Shown here: positions 1 through 8,122 of the stretch, one piece after another
Layout of the letters: every line of letters begins with the position of its first letter
Numbering within the stretch: position 1 is the stretch's first letter
DNA from: a virus
DNA length: 38,945 nucleotides
Direction: 5' to 3' (one strand)
IMG/VR virus record: IMGVR_UViG_3300033148_002752
Location: 1 to 38,945 of that record
Made by a program: the position numbers and the translations under genes
Notes under the pieces: model-generated
The model's input: only the letters and a program-made list of their open reading frames with translations
The model's database searches: none
Told to the model about the DNA's origin: nothing

Positions 1-29
1 TACATCTTTTGGAAGTTGTTGTCCCATCC
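1..29. repeat. 29-bp end overlap with 38917-38945
   Basis: The first and last 29 bases of the window are identical, and the sheath frame reads through the junction. This is the signature of a circular or circularly permuted assembly rather than a biological terminal repeat in this position. Confidence 0.9.
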
Positions 30-957
30 ATGACCATGAAGGATAAACGTTTTCATTATCGTGGTATGCATATCCAGTTCTTTTGTAATTAGCATTTTTA
101 ATGTAATAAGCAAATGAAGCAGTTGAACCAAGAACTAAAGTGTTCTCATCATTAGTATCTACGATCATAATGTTACGTTCAGATTCTATTGCATCTGCTA
201 GGTCTTCTGTGAATTGAATATCTCTTAAAGGTTTAATCAATCCTAAAGCATACCATTCGTTGTTCGCACTTTTAATTGCTGCCAACATTACAGCTGCAGT
301 CTCTGCGATTTGACCTTGAGATAATAATGAGCCACTTGTATTCGTTGGTGATGCTATAACATCTCCATCTAAGAAACCTGCTCCACTTATATCTGTTCCT
401 GCTGGAACTGCTACAGTTGATAGCAATGTCATCGTTGAAGCCACACCTGTTGAATCACTTGTAAATACAAAACGATTAATTACGTATTCAACACTTAGTC
501 CTGCTGTTCCCAATGAGATAACACTTGCTACATCATCTAAGCTTGTAACTGATGAGAAGTCTAAACTTGCAACGTCTGTCACAACAGTATCCACTGTAAC
601 TGAGAACTCACCATCTGTGATAAGCTTCCAAGCTTCGAAGTCTGTTTCTGGTTCTTCACCTGCTTCAAGTACTGCTGCACTTGGTGCATCAACATAGCGA
701 CCTATTAAAAGTTCGTCCGGTTGATTTTCATTGAATGGATCTTGATTAAAATATGCATCTGCTGCGAGGTACTCTTCAGAAGCTGAAGCGAATAATAATC
801 CAACACCTGCTAGTGTAGTGAATCTCTTCACACGTTGTGCTGTTGTTATAACAGAACTATTTGAAATCATTATAGGTATACCAAATGAAGCTGCTGATAC
901 TCTAGGGGTATCTTTTCTTATCTCTACATCTACAAATCTCTTTATTTGACGTGCCAT
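1..957 (-). CDS. Contractile tail sheath protein (DUF3383-like), N-terminal 319 residues
   Basis: This is the start of the tail sheath gene, the protein that polymerises around the tail tube and contracts on infection. The frame begins with ATG at 957 (MARQIKRFVDVEIRK) behind a strong ribosome site, AAGGAGATAAC. It stays open to base 1 and continues in frame at 38916, because bases 1-29 equal 38917-38945. The joined protein is 492 residues, a normal length for DUF3383 phage proteins. The call rests on overall resemblance to that family and on position between the tail terminator-like gene (997-1518) and the DUF3277 tube gene (37958-38380). A TGATATAAT promoter-like site lies just upstream at 991-999. 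Confidence 0.8.
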   Translation of the reverse strand, partial: MARQIKRFVDVEIRKDTPRVSAASFGIPIMISNSSVITTAQRVKRFTTLAGVGLLFASASEEYLAADAYFNQDPFNENQPDELLIGRYVDAPSAAVLEAGEEPETDFEAWKLITDGEFSVTVDTVVTDVASLDFSSVTSLDDVASVISLGTAGLSVEYVINRFVFTSDSTGVASTMTLLSTVAVPAGTDISGAGFLDGDVIASPTNTSGSLLSQGQIAETAAVMLAAIKSANNEWYALGLIKPLRDIQFTEDLADAIESERNIMIVDTNDENTLVLGSTASFAYYIKNANYKRTGYAYHDNENVYPSWSWMGQQLPKDV

Positions 958-990
958 GTTATCTCCTTGTTTTTAATAAAATAATGCACC

Positions 991-999
991 ATTATATCA
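991..999 (-). promoter_or_regulatory. Extended -10 promoter-like site for the sheath gene
   Basis: On the minus strand this reads TGATATAAT, an extended -10 (TGN plus TATAAT), 34 nt before the sheath ATG. It overlaps the stop codon of the preceding gene. No good -35 hexamer is visible at 16-18 nt. The same 9-mer recurs at 9042-9050, 33472-33480 and 37267-37275. Confidence 0.45.
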
Positions 1000-1518
1000 T
1001 GTTGCGACAATTATTTCACCATTTATTTCATTTGTTACTATAATTTCTTTAATCTCACTTATATCTGCATCCGTAGTTGCAAAGACAACATGAAAGAAAA
1101 AGTCACACTGAGTTCTATTCTCCCATCCTTTACCTATCTGCTCTGGTATATGTCTTATCTCACTTGGAGATAATATTCCAATATCTAAAGCATTAAAATA
1201 ATCTTCTATTGTCACTCGAGATAATGAGTCTTTTAAATTAATCATTTGTTGTTCTACATCATTTCTGTAAACGTTAATTGATACCATCATTTTTCTAACT
1301 CCAGTATAGTCAGCTCTGATATCTCCGTTTGTCTCTCTGGTATCTGCTCTCACGTCTACTATAAGTTTCTCTGGAGTCATTACGTTAAGTGTTGCATATT
1401 GTCCTTCTGGTCTTGGTCCTGAACCGTGACTAATGATAATATGGTCATCTGTTAATTGTAATCCTACAACCATCCAGTCTCTTACTGCTTGTCTGAACTC
1501 TTCAAATGTTAAACTCAT
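997..1518 (-). CDS. Putative tail terminator / neck protein (LIC_12616-like)
   Basis: A 173-residue protein starting MSLTFEEFRQAVRDW. It resembles the LIC_12616 / phage neck terminator family, which caps the tail tube and sheath and joins tail to head. Support comes from the central part, which reads like an alternating-strand body (LIVDVRADTRETNGDIRADY then MVSINVYRNDVEQQM), and from gene order: head connector genes upstream and sheath downstream, the usual place for a terminator. The start overlaps the previous stop (ATGA), implying translational coupling. The specific family name is a recollection of similarity and was not searched. Confidence 0.55.
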   Translation of the reverse strand: MSLTFEEFRQAVRDWMVVGLQLTDDHIIISHGSGPRPEGQYATLNVMTPEKLIVDVRADTRETNGDIRADYTGVRKMMVSINVYRNDVEQQMINLKDSLSRVTIEDYFNALDIGILSPSEIRHIPEQIGKGWENRTQCDFFFHVVFATTDADISEIKEIIVTNEINGEIIVAT

Positions 1519-1871
1519 GATGTTATCCTAATTGCTACAGCTTTATAATAGTTTCCTATCTGTCTATCAAATACATCGTAGATTCTATATCTGCTTCCAT
1601 TGTATAAAAATTCATCTGCATCTGTTTCTCCAACTTCTGAGACTGTCTTCACTTTTGTTGTCGTGTGAATTTTGACAGCTTCTGTTGTTCGTGTTCCTTC
1701 TGGTAACAGTATTAGGTCATCTGGATTTGCATTTTGTATAACTGCTTTTATAGGAATTGGTCCTGCTACACCATCTACCCATTTACCTTCAACATATTCT
1801 CCAGCTGCAACTCTTATTATATCAAGTGGTTCTAACCATCTAAGTAATGCTCGACTTACATCATTTTTCAT
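1515..1871 (-). CDS. Putative head closure / head-tail connector protein
   Basis: A 118-residue protein, MKNDVSRALLRWLEPLDIIR, with a beta-rich pattern in the middle and a conserved-looking end (FLYNGSRYRIYDVFDRQIGN) of the type found in small phage neck proteins that close the portal channel or bind the tail end. It sits between an HK97 gp10-like gene with a 49-codon insert and the tail terminator, overlapping both neighbours by 4 nt. There is no catalytic motif. The role is inferred mainly from synteny. Confidence 0.45.
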   Translation of the reverse strand: MKNDVSRALLRWLEPLDIIRVAAGEYVEGKWVDGVAGPIPIKAVIQNANPDDLILLPEGTRTTEAVKIHTTTKVKTVSEVGETDADEFLYNGSRYRIYDVFDRQIGNYYKAVAIRITS

Positions 1872-2017
1872 TTTATACTCTTTTTATGTTTATCTAAAAG
1901 TGAATAGGCTTCTTCGAAGTTATCACTGCTATCTATTAACTCTCTACCATTATAAATAGAGTATATCTCTTTTCTTTTAACTATCTTCCATTTACCGTTT
2001 GTGTATAAAGCACTCAT
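1868..2017 (-). CDS. Small protein of unknown function, 49 residues
   Basis: This short frame runs from ATG at 2017 (MSALYTNGKWKIVKRKEIYS) to TGA at 1868-1870. It overlaps the upstream stop (2014-2016) and the downstream ATG (1869-1871) by exactly 4 nt each as ATGA. Such double coupling is hard to get by chance and fills an otherwise empty 140-nt gap. The product is charged (KHKKSIK at the C-terminus) with no membrane segment or cysteine. It is probably a small neck or tail-assembly factor, but I do not recognise a family. Confidence 0.65.
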   Translation of the reverse strand: MSALYTNGKWKIVKRKEIYSIYNGRELIDSSDNFEEAYSLLDKHKKSIK

Positions 2018-2463
2018 GAACTCACCTTAAAGCTAATAGATTGTCTCAGTTGTCCTGTATCAATCAGTGGTGATGAACTTCCTTTTCTAGCTTGAGTCTT
2101 CTCTGTGTTTGGTGCCCAGTCATTGCTTGTGAATTTTTCTTGTATCAAACCTACAGTAAAAGCTCCGAGTACTCCTAGACCTTGCTCTGTAGTTATGGAT
2201 CCGTCTAATACTTTTTTATATTGTATTCTCGCTACTTGCTTGATGTCTCGTGACTCACTACTTATCGTGGATCGTATAAAACTTCGTTCTGGTATTGTAA
2301 CCGTTCCGAATTCGTGCATGAACCCTACTTGTGCAACTGTGAAACTACTCCCTTCGTGCTTTCCTTCACTTGAAAGGATTCCAACATCAACAGTACCTTT
2401 TTCCAGTCTCTTAAATAAACTCTTTATACCTTTTCCGTTGGTTGAGTTTACTTTAACTTCCAT
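2014..2463 (-). CDS. HK97 gp10-like / virion morphogenesis protein
   Basis: A 149-residue protein. Visible hallmarks are FMHEFGTVTIPERSFIRST in the middle and LIDTGQLRQSISFKV at the C-terminus. The order E-F-G, IPxRSF, then DTGxLRxSI is characteristic of HK97 gp10 / Mu gpG-type neck-tail completion proteins. These act during head-tail joining and are structural rather than enzymatic. It lies between the DUF4054 connector (2469-2837) and the head closure protein, as expected for a neck module. It ends with an ATGA overlap to the 49-residue gene. Confidence 0.7.
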   Translation of the reverse strand: MEVKVNSTNGKGIKSLFKRLEKGTVDVGILSSEGKHEGSSFTVAQVGFMHEFGTVTIPERSFIRSTISSESRDIKQVARIQYKKVLDGSITTEQGLGVLGAFTVGLIQEKFTSNDWAPNTEKTQARKGSSSPLIDTGQLRQSISFKVSS

Positions 2464-2468
2464 AATAG

Positions 2469-2837
2469 TTAAACCGTATAAGCCATCACACCGAGTGATT
2501 TTATTAATGTATAAAATCTCTGGCCATAAGAAGTGGAATTGTAAAAGCTACTAAATTCACTTGTCGGACTAAATGAATTAAAACTTATTGATGTTCCATC
2601 CACTGCTTGAGAAGCTATTCCTCCAGTGGTTCCACTATCTCCATTTGAACTCATCTCACCTAGTGCTAGATAATGAGCTGTTAAATAACAGACTGCTATC
2701 GAGTACATAGAACCCCATGTTGCTTCGTTTAATACTAATAATGAGTCGTCTATGAATATATTAATTCGTGAATCATCAATACTACTAAATTCTGGAAATC
2801 TTGCTTTGAAAGCTGTCGCGTTACATGTGTTCGCCAT
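2469..2837 (-). CDS. Head-tail connector (DUF4054-like)
   Basis: A 122-residue protein, MANTCNATAFKARFPEFSSI. The start (FKxRFPEF, then SRINIFIDDSLLVLNEATWG) and the following IAVCYLTAHYLAL helix match the DUF4054 adaptor family, small helical proteins that dock under the portal. The C-terminal half is serine-rich with a YGQRFYTLIKSL motif. It follows the capsid gene and a small head protein, the normal position for an adaptor in phages with DUF2184 capsids. Confidence 0.65.
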   Translation of the reverse strand: MANTCNATAFKARFPEFSSIDDSRINIFIDDSLLVLNEATWGSMYSIAVCYLTAHYLALGEMSSNGDSGTTGGIASQAVDGTSISFNSFSPTSEFSSFYNSTSYGQRFYTLIKSLGVMAYTV

Positions 2838-2872
2838 TGGAGTTTCCTTCTAGATGTGAAACAAAGAGGACC

Positions 2873-3175
2873 TTAAAGGTCTTCTTCTGCTTCTTTGATT
2901 GCTAATGTTAAATCAGCTTTTGTCATATCAGTTGTGTCGATACCAAGTTCTTCAGCTCTGTCAACAAGAATCTCTTTTGGAGTTTTCTTTTCGCCTTCAT
3001 CCTCAGCAGTAACTTCTTTGATAATCCCTTCTTTCAAATAGTGATCAAAGATTTTATCTTTACCCTTAAGAGCATCTAATCTCTCATCAACCGTAACTAC
3101 ACCTGGTAAAACATCAACACGTCCTTTGCCTGTTTGGAAGCAAAGAAGACGTGCACTTTTATTAATGATTTTCAT
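2873..3175 (-). CDS. Small head-region protein with HeH/SAP-like C-terminus
   Basis: I place the start at ATG 3175 (MKIINKSARLLCFQTGKGRV), giving 100 residues, because AAAGGACGATT precedes it at good spacing; an upstream start at 3211 would overlap the capsid gene. The C-terminal 35 residues (ILVDRAEELGIDTTDMTKAD, then LTLAIKEAEEDL) look like a helix-extended-loop-helix / SAP-type module that usually binds nucleic acid or protein. The N-terminal part has no recognised fold. Position right after the capsid gene suggests a head accessory or completion protein. It is one of only two structural-region genes with the AAAGGACGA ribosome site. Confidence 0.5.
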   Translation of the reverse strand: MKIINKSARLLCFQTGKGRVDVLPGVVTVDERLDALKGKDKIFDHYLKEGIIKEVTAEDEGEKKTPKEILVDRAEELGIDTTDMTKADLTLAIKEAEEDL

Positions 3176-3194
3176 AATCGTCCTTTTTTTAAAA

Positions 3195-4148
3195 TTAAAT
3201 ACCGTCGCCATAAGCAGCGGATAATGGGAATCTAAACTCTACACCAGACAGTTTATAAACTGCAGGAACTTCCCAACCAAGAGTTTTACGAACTGGTTGC
3301 TCAATACGGAAAGGCATTGGAATGTGAAACACAACCTTATCAATATTTTTTGTGTATACCATCATTCTATCAACACCTGCTGCACCTGCACCATCTAGTT
3401 CTGGTAATGATTTAATATCATCAACAGAATTAATGTATGGACTATTTTGTACCAAGTACATTAAAATAGTTGTATCACTATTGTCACTACGAGGTTGAGC
3501 TGCAATGAAAGACCATTGTGCTGTTGGAAGTAATAATGTATCAGCTTTTTCAACTTCTTTTGTTACTTCGAACACTTGAGCAAACAATGAATTAACATCT
3601 GCTAGAATTTGTGCAGGAGTCTTAACTGCCCATGTAGTACCTGAGCCTGGATTAATAACTGATGCTGCAGGTACATTTGAGTTGTTTATTAAACCCTCAA
3701 GACCTTTTGTTGTATCGCCTGTAAAACATACTGACTGTGCATGTTCTTCATAGCCACGCATAGTAAGATTAGCTTTCATTTGTGGAAGTGGACGGTTAAG
3801 CATTGAAGCTTGACGTAATTCCTCATCTGAATACTTATATCCGACTGCACCTAATTCAACTGGTACGATATGTTGTGATGTTGAAATATCAGATAAAGGA
3901 ACATCGATTGCATTTGAACCAATGAATTTACCCATTGTCGCACCATCAATACTGTAATAAGTTATTGAAGTTGCACCTTCTCCTGCTTCGTTAGAAACTG
4001 GAACTATATCCTGATACACAATATGACGATATTCTGTTTCATAGACCTTGCTCTCAACATGAGTAAGAGTCGATTCAACGAAACCTAAACCTGCATCAGC
4101 ATCATTTGTGATTTTTAAACCTTCCGGTAATGCGTTAATTTTTGCCAT
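3195..4148 (-). CDS. Major capsid protein (DUF2184-like)
   Basis: A 317-residue protein, MAKINALPEGLKITNDADAG. It matches the DUF2184 capsid family in length and pattern: an N-terminal arm, TEYRHIVYQDIVPVSNEAGE, a middle with GYKYSDEELRQASMLNRPL, then GLINNSNVP and the C-terminal VVFHIPMPFRIEQPVRK. These proteins have an HK97-like fold and form the icosahedral shell. It lies downstream of the protease/scaffold and cement genes as usual. The ribosome site AAGGAGTCTTAG is strong, as expected for the most abundant protein. Confidence 0.8.
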   Translation of the reverse strand: MAKINALPEGLKITNDADAGLGFVESTLTHVESKVYETEYRHIVYQDIVPVSNEAGEGATSITYYSIDGATMGKFIGSNAIDVPLSDISTSQHIVPVELGAVGYKYSDEELRQASMLNRPLPQMKANLTMRGYEEHAQSVCFTGDTTKGLEGLINNSNVPAASVINPGSGTTWAVKTPAQILADVNSLFAQVFEVTKEVEKADTLLLPTAQWSFIAAQPRSDNSDTTILMYLVQNSPYINSVDDIKSLPELDGAGAAGVDRMMVYTKNIDKVVFHIPMPFRIEQPVRKTLGWEVPAVYKLSGVEFRFPLSAAYGDGI

Positions 4149-4158
4149 CTAAGACTCC

Positions 4159-4632
4159 TTACTTAAGTTTAACTCTGCCGATTTCACCAGCAGCAGTTGT
4201 TGTATCCCATACAGCATTTGGGATTTGGTCAGCATCAGCAGTATCTGCATCAGTTCTCAATGCACCCAGTACTTCTACACCTGTTACAGTGTGTCTGAAG
4301 AATACATCATCGCCTGGTACACATCCATCTTCACAGATAGCATAGATAACACCCTCATCAAGAATGTTTACACTCTCATTGATTTGATATTTTCTATCAC
4401 CTGCAGTGTCAGCTGTTCCTGCTACTGTTCTTGTAGTAATACCTAAAAAGCTTCCACCAGTTGCAGTTGCTAGTATACATTGATCATCAGCAGTTCCACG
4501 AACTACAGCAAGACCGAAGTCGATAACTGTTGCCTCTGCACTTCTACTGAATACATTTGTTAATTGTAAATCAGCGAACTGACCCACAAAACCTTCTATA
4601 TGTTCTAATTCATACGATGTTTGTACAGACAT
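4159..4632 (-). CDS. Structural cement / decoration protein (Gp24-like)
   Basis: A 157-residue beta-rich protein. It shows features of the capsid cement family: an N-terminal FVGQFADLQLTNVFSRSAEA, then FGLAVVRGTADDQCILATAT and a central GITTRTVAGTADT. Such proteins bind the outside of the shell and stabilise it. Its start overlaps the protease stop by one base, and it precedes the capsid gene, the standard arrangement. It has no export signal or enzymatic motif. Confidence 0.65.
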   Translation of the reverse strand: MSVQTSYELEHIEGFVGQFADLQLTNVFSRSAEATVIDFGLAVVRGTADDQCILATATGGSFLGITTRTVAGTADTAGDRKYQINESVNILDEGVIYAICEDGCVPGDDVFFRHTVTGVEVLGALRTDADTADADQIPNAVWDTTTAAGEIGRVKLK

Positions 4633-5177
4633 TACATCCCCTTCTTTTTCATGTAAGCATTACGAGCATCTGCAGCAACTTTATCATTGCTTACTTTATT
4701 CTCGTTTTTCTCTTTTTTCATATCGTCAGCTAACTTCTTAACTGAAGCATCATGTGATGTTTGGTCTTCTTCAACCATTTCAAAACGTGCATCAATGTAC
4801 GCATCCGACTTTCCATCAACTGAGATATTGAAGTGTTTCTCAACAACAGCTTTTTTAATTGCCATTGGTTCAGTAGTGTCTGGCATTTTATCACCAACGA
4901 TACCACTTGCAAATGAAATTAGAGAAGCTCTCTCAGTTACCATTTTGTTTAAATCAGTATCAGACAGTTTAGAATCATTAGTTGATTTGATTTTTGCTTC
5001 AAGACCATCAACCTTTGCAGTTAACTTATCATTAGCTACTTCTAACTCTTCAGTCTTTTTACCCATTTCTTCTTCCATGTCATTCGCTTCTGTTTCATTC
5101 GATTTACGCTCAGCCATTATAGCTGCACCCACTTCTTCTGAAACTTCAAACTCGACACCATTAATCATAATTTTCAC
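4632..5177 (-). CDS. Nested scaffold protein from an internal in-frame start
   Basis: Inside the protease frame, GTG at 5177 (codon 253) is preceded by AAGAAGGAG with 5-6 nt spacing, a better ribosome site than many true gene starts. A second in-frame ATG follows at 5168. Translation from here gives 181 residues beginning MKIMINGVEFEVSEEVGAAI, an acidic coiled-coil protein suited to scaffolding. Nested scaffold genes in the same frame as a prohead protease are well known (lambda C and Nu3). A promoter-like site lies 35 nt upstream (5212-5220). I infer that a separate scaffold is made; protein data would decide it. Confidence 0.55.
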   Translation of the reverse strand: MKIMINGVEFEVSEEVGAAIMAERKSNETEANDMEEEMGKKTEELEVANDKLTAKVDGLEAKIKSTNDSKLSDTDLNKMVTERASLISFASGIVGDKMPDTTEPMAIKKAVVEKHFNISVDGKSDAYIDARFEMVEEDQTSHDASVKKLADDMKKEKNENKVSNDKVAADARNAYMKKKGM

Positions 5178-5933
5178 GAGAACTCCTTCTTTTTTTTGTT
5201 CTTCATCGAGTATTATAACATCTTTTTTGTCATTTGCAATAGAACATGACGGTCCACATCTTCCTCTATCTACAACACTTAAGTGATTAGCTATGATATT
5301 CGTGTACTTGTATTGGTATGGGATTCCATTATATACACCGTCCTCTGCTATTAGCTCACGTGCGTATCCAAGTGATACTTCTATCTTACCTCTCATAGTC
5401 TTATCTATTAAGTCTGCATCTGTAATTGTCATCACTCCATATATGTGGACCTCATCTTGAGTGTCGTCTATCTCAACTTCTGATAGCTGTCCTCTTTGAT
5501 GTTCTCTGATGTTATCTACGTTAACCCATCCTTCACTTGGATGATCATCTGTAACAACTAGATTCTTATAAGTGGCTAGGCTCTCTTCATTTGTTACGTC
5601 TTCTGGATGTCTTAGTACATTAAACATTTTTAATGCTTCATCTCCAGTCAGTCCGATTTCTCTTCCTAGATATTCTTGAATACCTGAACGACATATTGAA
5701 ACTCTACTACGAAGGAAGCCTGTATTCGTATCTATCTTATTGCTTAACATTCGGATTGCATCATTTGAGACAGTTGGTTGTATTGCAGTCATCCAAGCTT
5801 TGCACTCGTCCATTCCACCTGCTACAAGTTCTGTGACTTTATCTTGTGCTGCATTACAAATGGCCCAAGCCTTAGATTCTTCCATTCCATCATCCATAAG
5901 CTTTTCAACACATCTATCTATTTTCTTTGGCAT
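4632..5933 (-). CDS. Capsid maturation protease with scaffold domain (DUF2213-like)
   Basis: A 433-residue protein in three parts. Residues 1-60 carry a duplicated motif around CVEKLMDDGMEESKAWAICN and VTELVAGGMDECKAWMTAIQ. Residues about 70-240 are the DUF2213 protease-like domain, with DDHPSEGWV, the strand KIEVSLGYAREL and NHLSVVDRGRCGPSC near the end; the His and Ser residues in these motifs are likely catalytic by analogy with phage prohead proteases. Residues 253-433 form an acidic, coiled-coil scaffold (MEEEMGKKTEELEVANDKL and onward). The gene lies between the MuF-like protein and the cement protein. The scaffold part has its own start signals. Confidence 0.7.
   Translation of the reverse strand: MPKKIDRCVEKLMDDGMEESKAWAICNAAQDKVTELVAGGMDECKAWMTAIQPTVSNDAIRMLSNKIDTNTGFLRSRVSICRSGIQEYLGREIGLTGDEALKMFNVLRHPEDVTNEESLATYKNLVVTDDHPSEGWVNVDNIREHQRGQLSEVEIDDTQDEVHIYGVMTITDADLIDKTMRGKIEVSLGYARELIAEDGVYNGIPYQYKYTNIIANHLSVVDRGRCGPSCSIANDKKDVIILDEEQKKEGVLVKIMINGVEFEVSEEVGAAIMAERKSNETEANDMEEEMGKKTEELEVANDKLTAKVDGLEAKIKSTNDSKLSDTDLNKMVTERASLISFASGIVGDKMPDTTEPMAIKKAVVEKHFNISVDGKSDAYIDARFEMVEEDQTSHDASVKKLADDMKKEKNENKVSNDKVAADARNAYMKKKGM
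5212..5240 (-). promoter_or_regulatory. Internal promoter candidate for the nested scaffold
   Basis: On the minus strand TTGCAA is followed after 16 nt by TATAAT, with an extended TG two bases ahead (TGTTATAAT at 5212-5220). This is the most complete sigma70-like promoter I see in the structural region. It lies inside the protease coding sequence, immediately before the internal GTG start at 5177. Confidence 0.4.
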
Positions 5934-5952
5934 GATATTTTCCTTTTCAATA

Positions 5953-6783
5953 TTATAACTTAATTATTGGCACTGCTACACATCTGCAGTTAATTGGTTG
6001 CCCTGGTGATGTCGCAACTCCATCTACTATTGGTAAGTTATCCCATGAGAACACTTGGCCATTAAGCCTTGCGTGACTGTCTCTTACTCGTTCATCTTCT
6101 GCAGTCACCCATTTGAACTCTTCAATGCCTAGATTGTCTTGTCTTCTCTTATTGATAGAAGCATTAATATTTGATGTTTCGTTTCTCGCTATAAGTTTAA
6201 TTCTGTTTTGAAGTTTTCCATTAACTGATGATATATCTTTTACACCACCTATCTCTCTGGCCATTTGTTCCCATCGCATACCGTTCGCTGTTCCGTTCAT
6301 TACAATCGTTTCTATTGATTTGAAGTACTCGTCTGGTATTGATTTAATAAGTGATACATTCTTATTCACTTGTGCTTCGAGAAAGTCTCCAAGTCCTTCG
6401 TCTGCTATCACTGCTGTTAAATCTACTCCGACAGCTTTGTTCACTAATGCATTGAAGGCCTTCTCATTTTTAGTTGCAACGCTTCCAACCATTCTCTGAG
6501 ACACAGTCTTTGCTCCGAGAGTTGTAACATTCTGATACTTGAGACTAAGTCTTCCGATTAGTTGTGTGAGTTGGTCTGCATAACCATCTATAGTGTATTG
6601 GTTCTCGAGTGCTTGTAATGCTGGAATCAATTCTTTTCGAATATCTTCTCGCATTGCAGTTGTAAGTTTGTTTAACTCTTTGAAATATTGAACAGCTTCT
6701 ATCTTAGGTATAGGTCTTTGTTGTATTTCTATCGTACCTTTTTTACCGTTTTGTTTTGCGATATCAGCTATATCAATTTTCAT
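5953..6783 (-). CDS. Minor head protein (Mu gpF / SPP1 gp7-like)
   Basis: A 276-residue protein. The C-terminal 60 residues carry the Phage_Mu_F signature: EFKWVTAEDERVRDSHARLN, then GQVFSWDNLP and PGQPINCRCVAVPI at the end. The upstream half is helical. Such proteins are packed inside the head with the portal and help head assembly or DNA ejection. The final CRC pair and the DERVR..H run are typical family residues. It overlaps the portal stop by one base, so the two are co-translated. Confidence 0.8.
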   Translation of the reverse strand: MKIDIADIAKQNGKKGTIEIQQRPIPKIEAVQYFKELNKLTTAMREDIRKELIPALQALENQYTIDGYADQLTQLIGRLSLKYQNVTTLGAKTVSQRMVGSVATKNEKAFNALVNKAVGVDLTAVIADEGLGDFLEAQVNKNVSLIKSIPDEYFKSIETIVMNGTANGMRWEQMAREIGGVKDISSVNGKLQNRIKLIARNETSNINASINKRRQDNLGIEEFKWVTAEDERVRDSHARLNGQVFSWDNLPIVDGVATSPGQPINCRCVAVPIIKL

Positions 6784-8120
6784 TACTTTTCAACCTCTCC
6801 GAATTCTCCAGTACCTGTACCGAATACTTCCTCTTGTCCTTTGATATCTTCTTCCATTGCACCGTATGTTCCATTTGACTGCAGTTCTTTTTGTGCAACT
6901 TCTACACTTACTACACCACGATCAATATATACTGCATCTCTATTTGCATTGTTTAAATCAATAGTTGACTGTTGCTCTTGTGTCATTTGCCATAGAGGAT
7001 TAAATTCATAGTTAACTTGTTTCACTCTTCCTTGCTCAGATACATGGATAATATTTAGTAGGTCTTGTATCTGGTCCTTCATCTCTACCTCTTGTCTACC
7101 TGATAGATTATCATAGTAGTTTTTGAGGTCACCCTCTCCATTACCATTCAATCCTGCATCTGACTTTCCAAGAAGTTTTGACATTGGAATCTGTGAAGCT
7201 CCAGAGACTTTCATTAAGAATTTATCATCAATCTCTGCTAGACCTGAAAATGTATTACTCTTTTTATCATACTCATCTTCTTTGTCCAGTGCTATTCCGT
7301 TTAAATAACTTTTCATCTGGTGTGCTATTGATAATCTCTTAACAGCTGCAGCTTCACCTTCTGGTCCCATCGCTATCATTTCATTTAAGCCATTGATTTT
7401 ATAAACATCAATATTAGATTCTTTTGTCATTCCAGCTATCTCTTGAGACACTGTTTGTGAATTTGCAATAGGTGACCACGTCTTCTCGTATGTTGAATTT
7501 CCCCAGTACCCATTTCTTTCAAACTCTTCGATTGAAGGAATCTCTCCATCAAATCTTAATATTCTAGAGTGATGGATTTTCTGTCCACTTCTTGAGATTA
7601 AGTAATGGTCTGGTTTGCCGAAGTTATCGGATAGTAGATTTGTATCAAGTGCTCCTACTGTTACTCTCCATCTATCTAAAACAATAAGGTTTTTAATTCC
7701 TTTGTTTCTGATTGCTGGAAGTGTTAGAGGTTGCTCCATATCTCGGCCATCATTAACCATCATTATAATTATTGAACCACCATAAGCACTGGCCCATTTT
7801 AAAGCGACATTAATCTTTTGTTTTGCTTGTAATCTATCAAGCTCTTTTTCCATAGACTCTTCAACCGTCACTTCTTCATCAAGAATTGTTATCCAGTTTC
7901 GTGTCATGTCATTAACTGGAACATCAACAACTGCACCAGCTAACCAATTTTGAGAGTAGAGAGCTGTTACAAATTCCAAGTTCTGACTAATAGTTTTACT
8001 ACGTCTGAACGTTGTATATGAAAGTGGATCCTTATTGGTTCCCATTCCAGTTAGAAGGTTTTCAAATCCATCTCCTGTTGTTGCCAGTTGTTTTTTGTTT
8101 TTGTTTTTCTTCTTACCCAT
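6783..8120 (-). CDS. Portal protein (DUF1073-like)
   Basis: A 445-residue protein. After a Lys-rich start (MGKKKNKNKKQLATT) it reads DPLSYTTFRRSKTISQNLEF, then LYSQNWLAGAVVDVPVNDMT, NWITI and ASAYGGSIIIMMVNDG, the recognisable DUF1073 portal pattern. The C-terminal third has PMSKLLGKSDAGLNGNGEGD and a wing helix with YDNLSGRQE. Portals form the dodecameric DNA entry ring and dock the terminase. Length is normal. It follows the endolysin rather than the large terminase, because a lysis/secretion block is inserted between them. Confidence 0.85.
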   Translation of the reverse strand: MGKKKNKNKKQLATTGDGFENLLTGMGTNKDPLSYTTFRRSKTISQNLEFVTALYSQNWLAGAVVDVPVNDMTRNWITILDEEVTVEESMEKELDRLQAKQKINVALKWASAYGGSIIIMMVNDGRDMEQPLTLPAIRNKGIKNLIVLDRWRVTVGALDTNLLSDNFGKPDHYLISRSGQKIHHSRILRFDGEIPSIEEFERNGYWGNSTYEKTWSPIANSQTVSQEIAGMTKESNIDVYKINGLNEMIAMGPEGEAAAVKRLSIAHQMKSYLNGIALDKEDEYDKKSNTFSGLAEIDDKFLMKVSGASQIPMSKLLGKSDAGLNGNGEGDLKNYYDNLSGRQEVEMKDQIQDLLNIIHVSEQGRVKQVNYEFNPLWQMTQEQQSTIDLNNANRDAVYIDRGVVSVEVAQKELQSNGTYGAMEEDIKGQEEVFGTGTGEFGEVEK

Positions 8121-8122
8121 GA

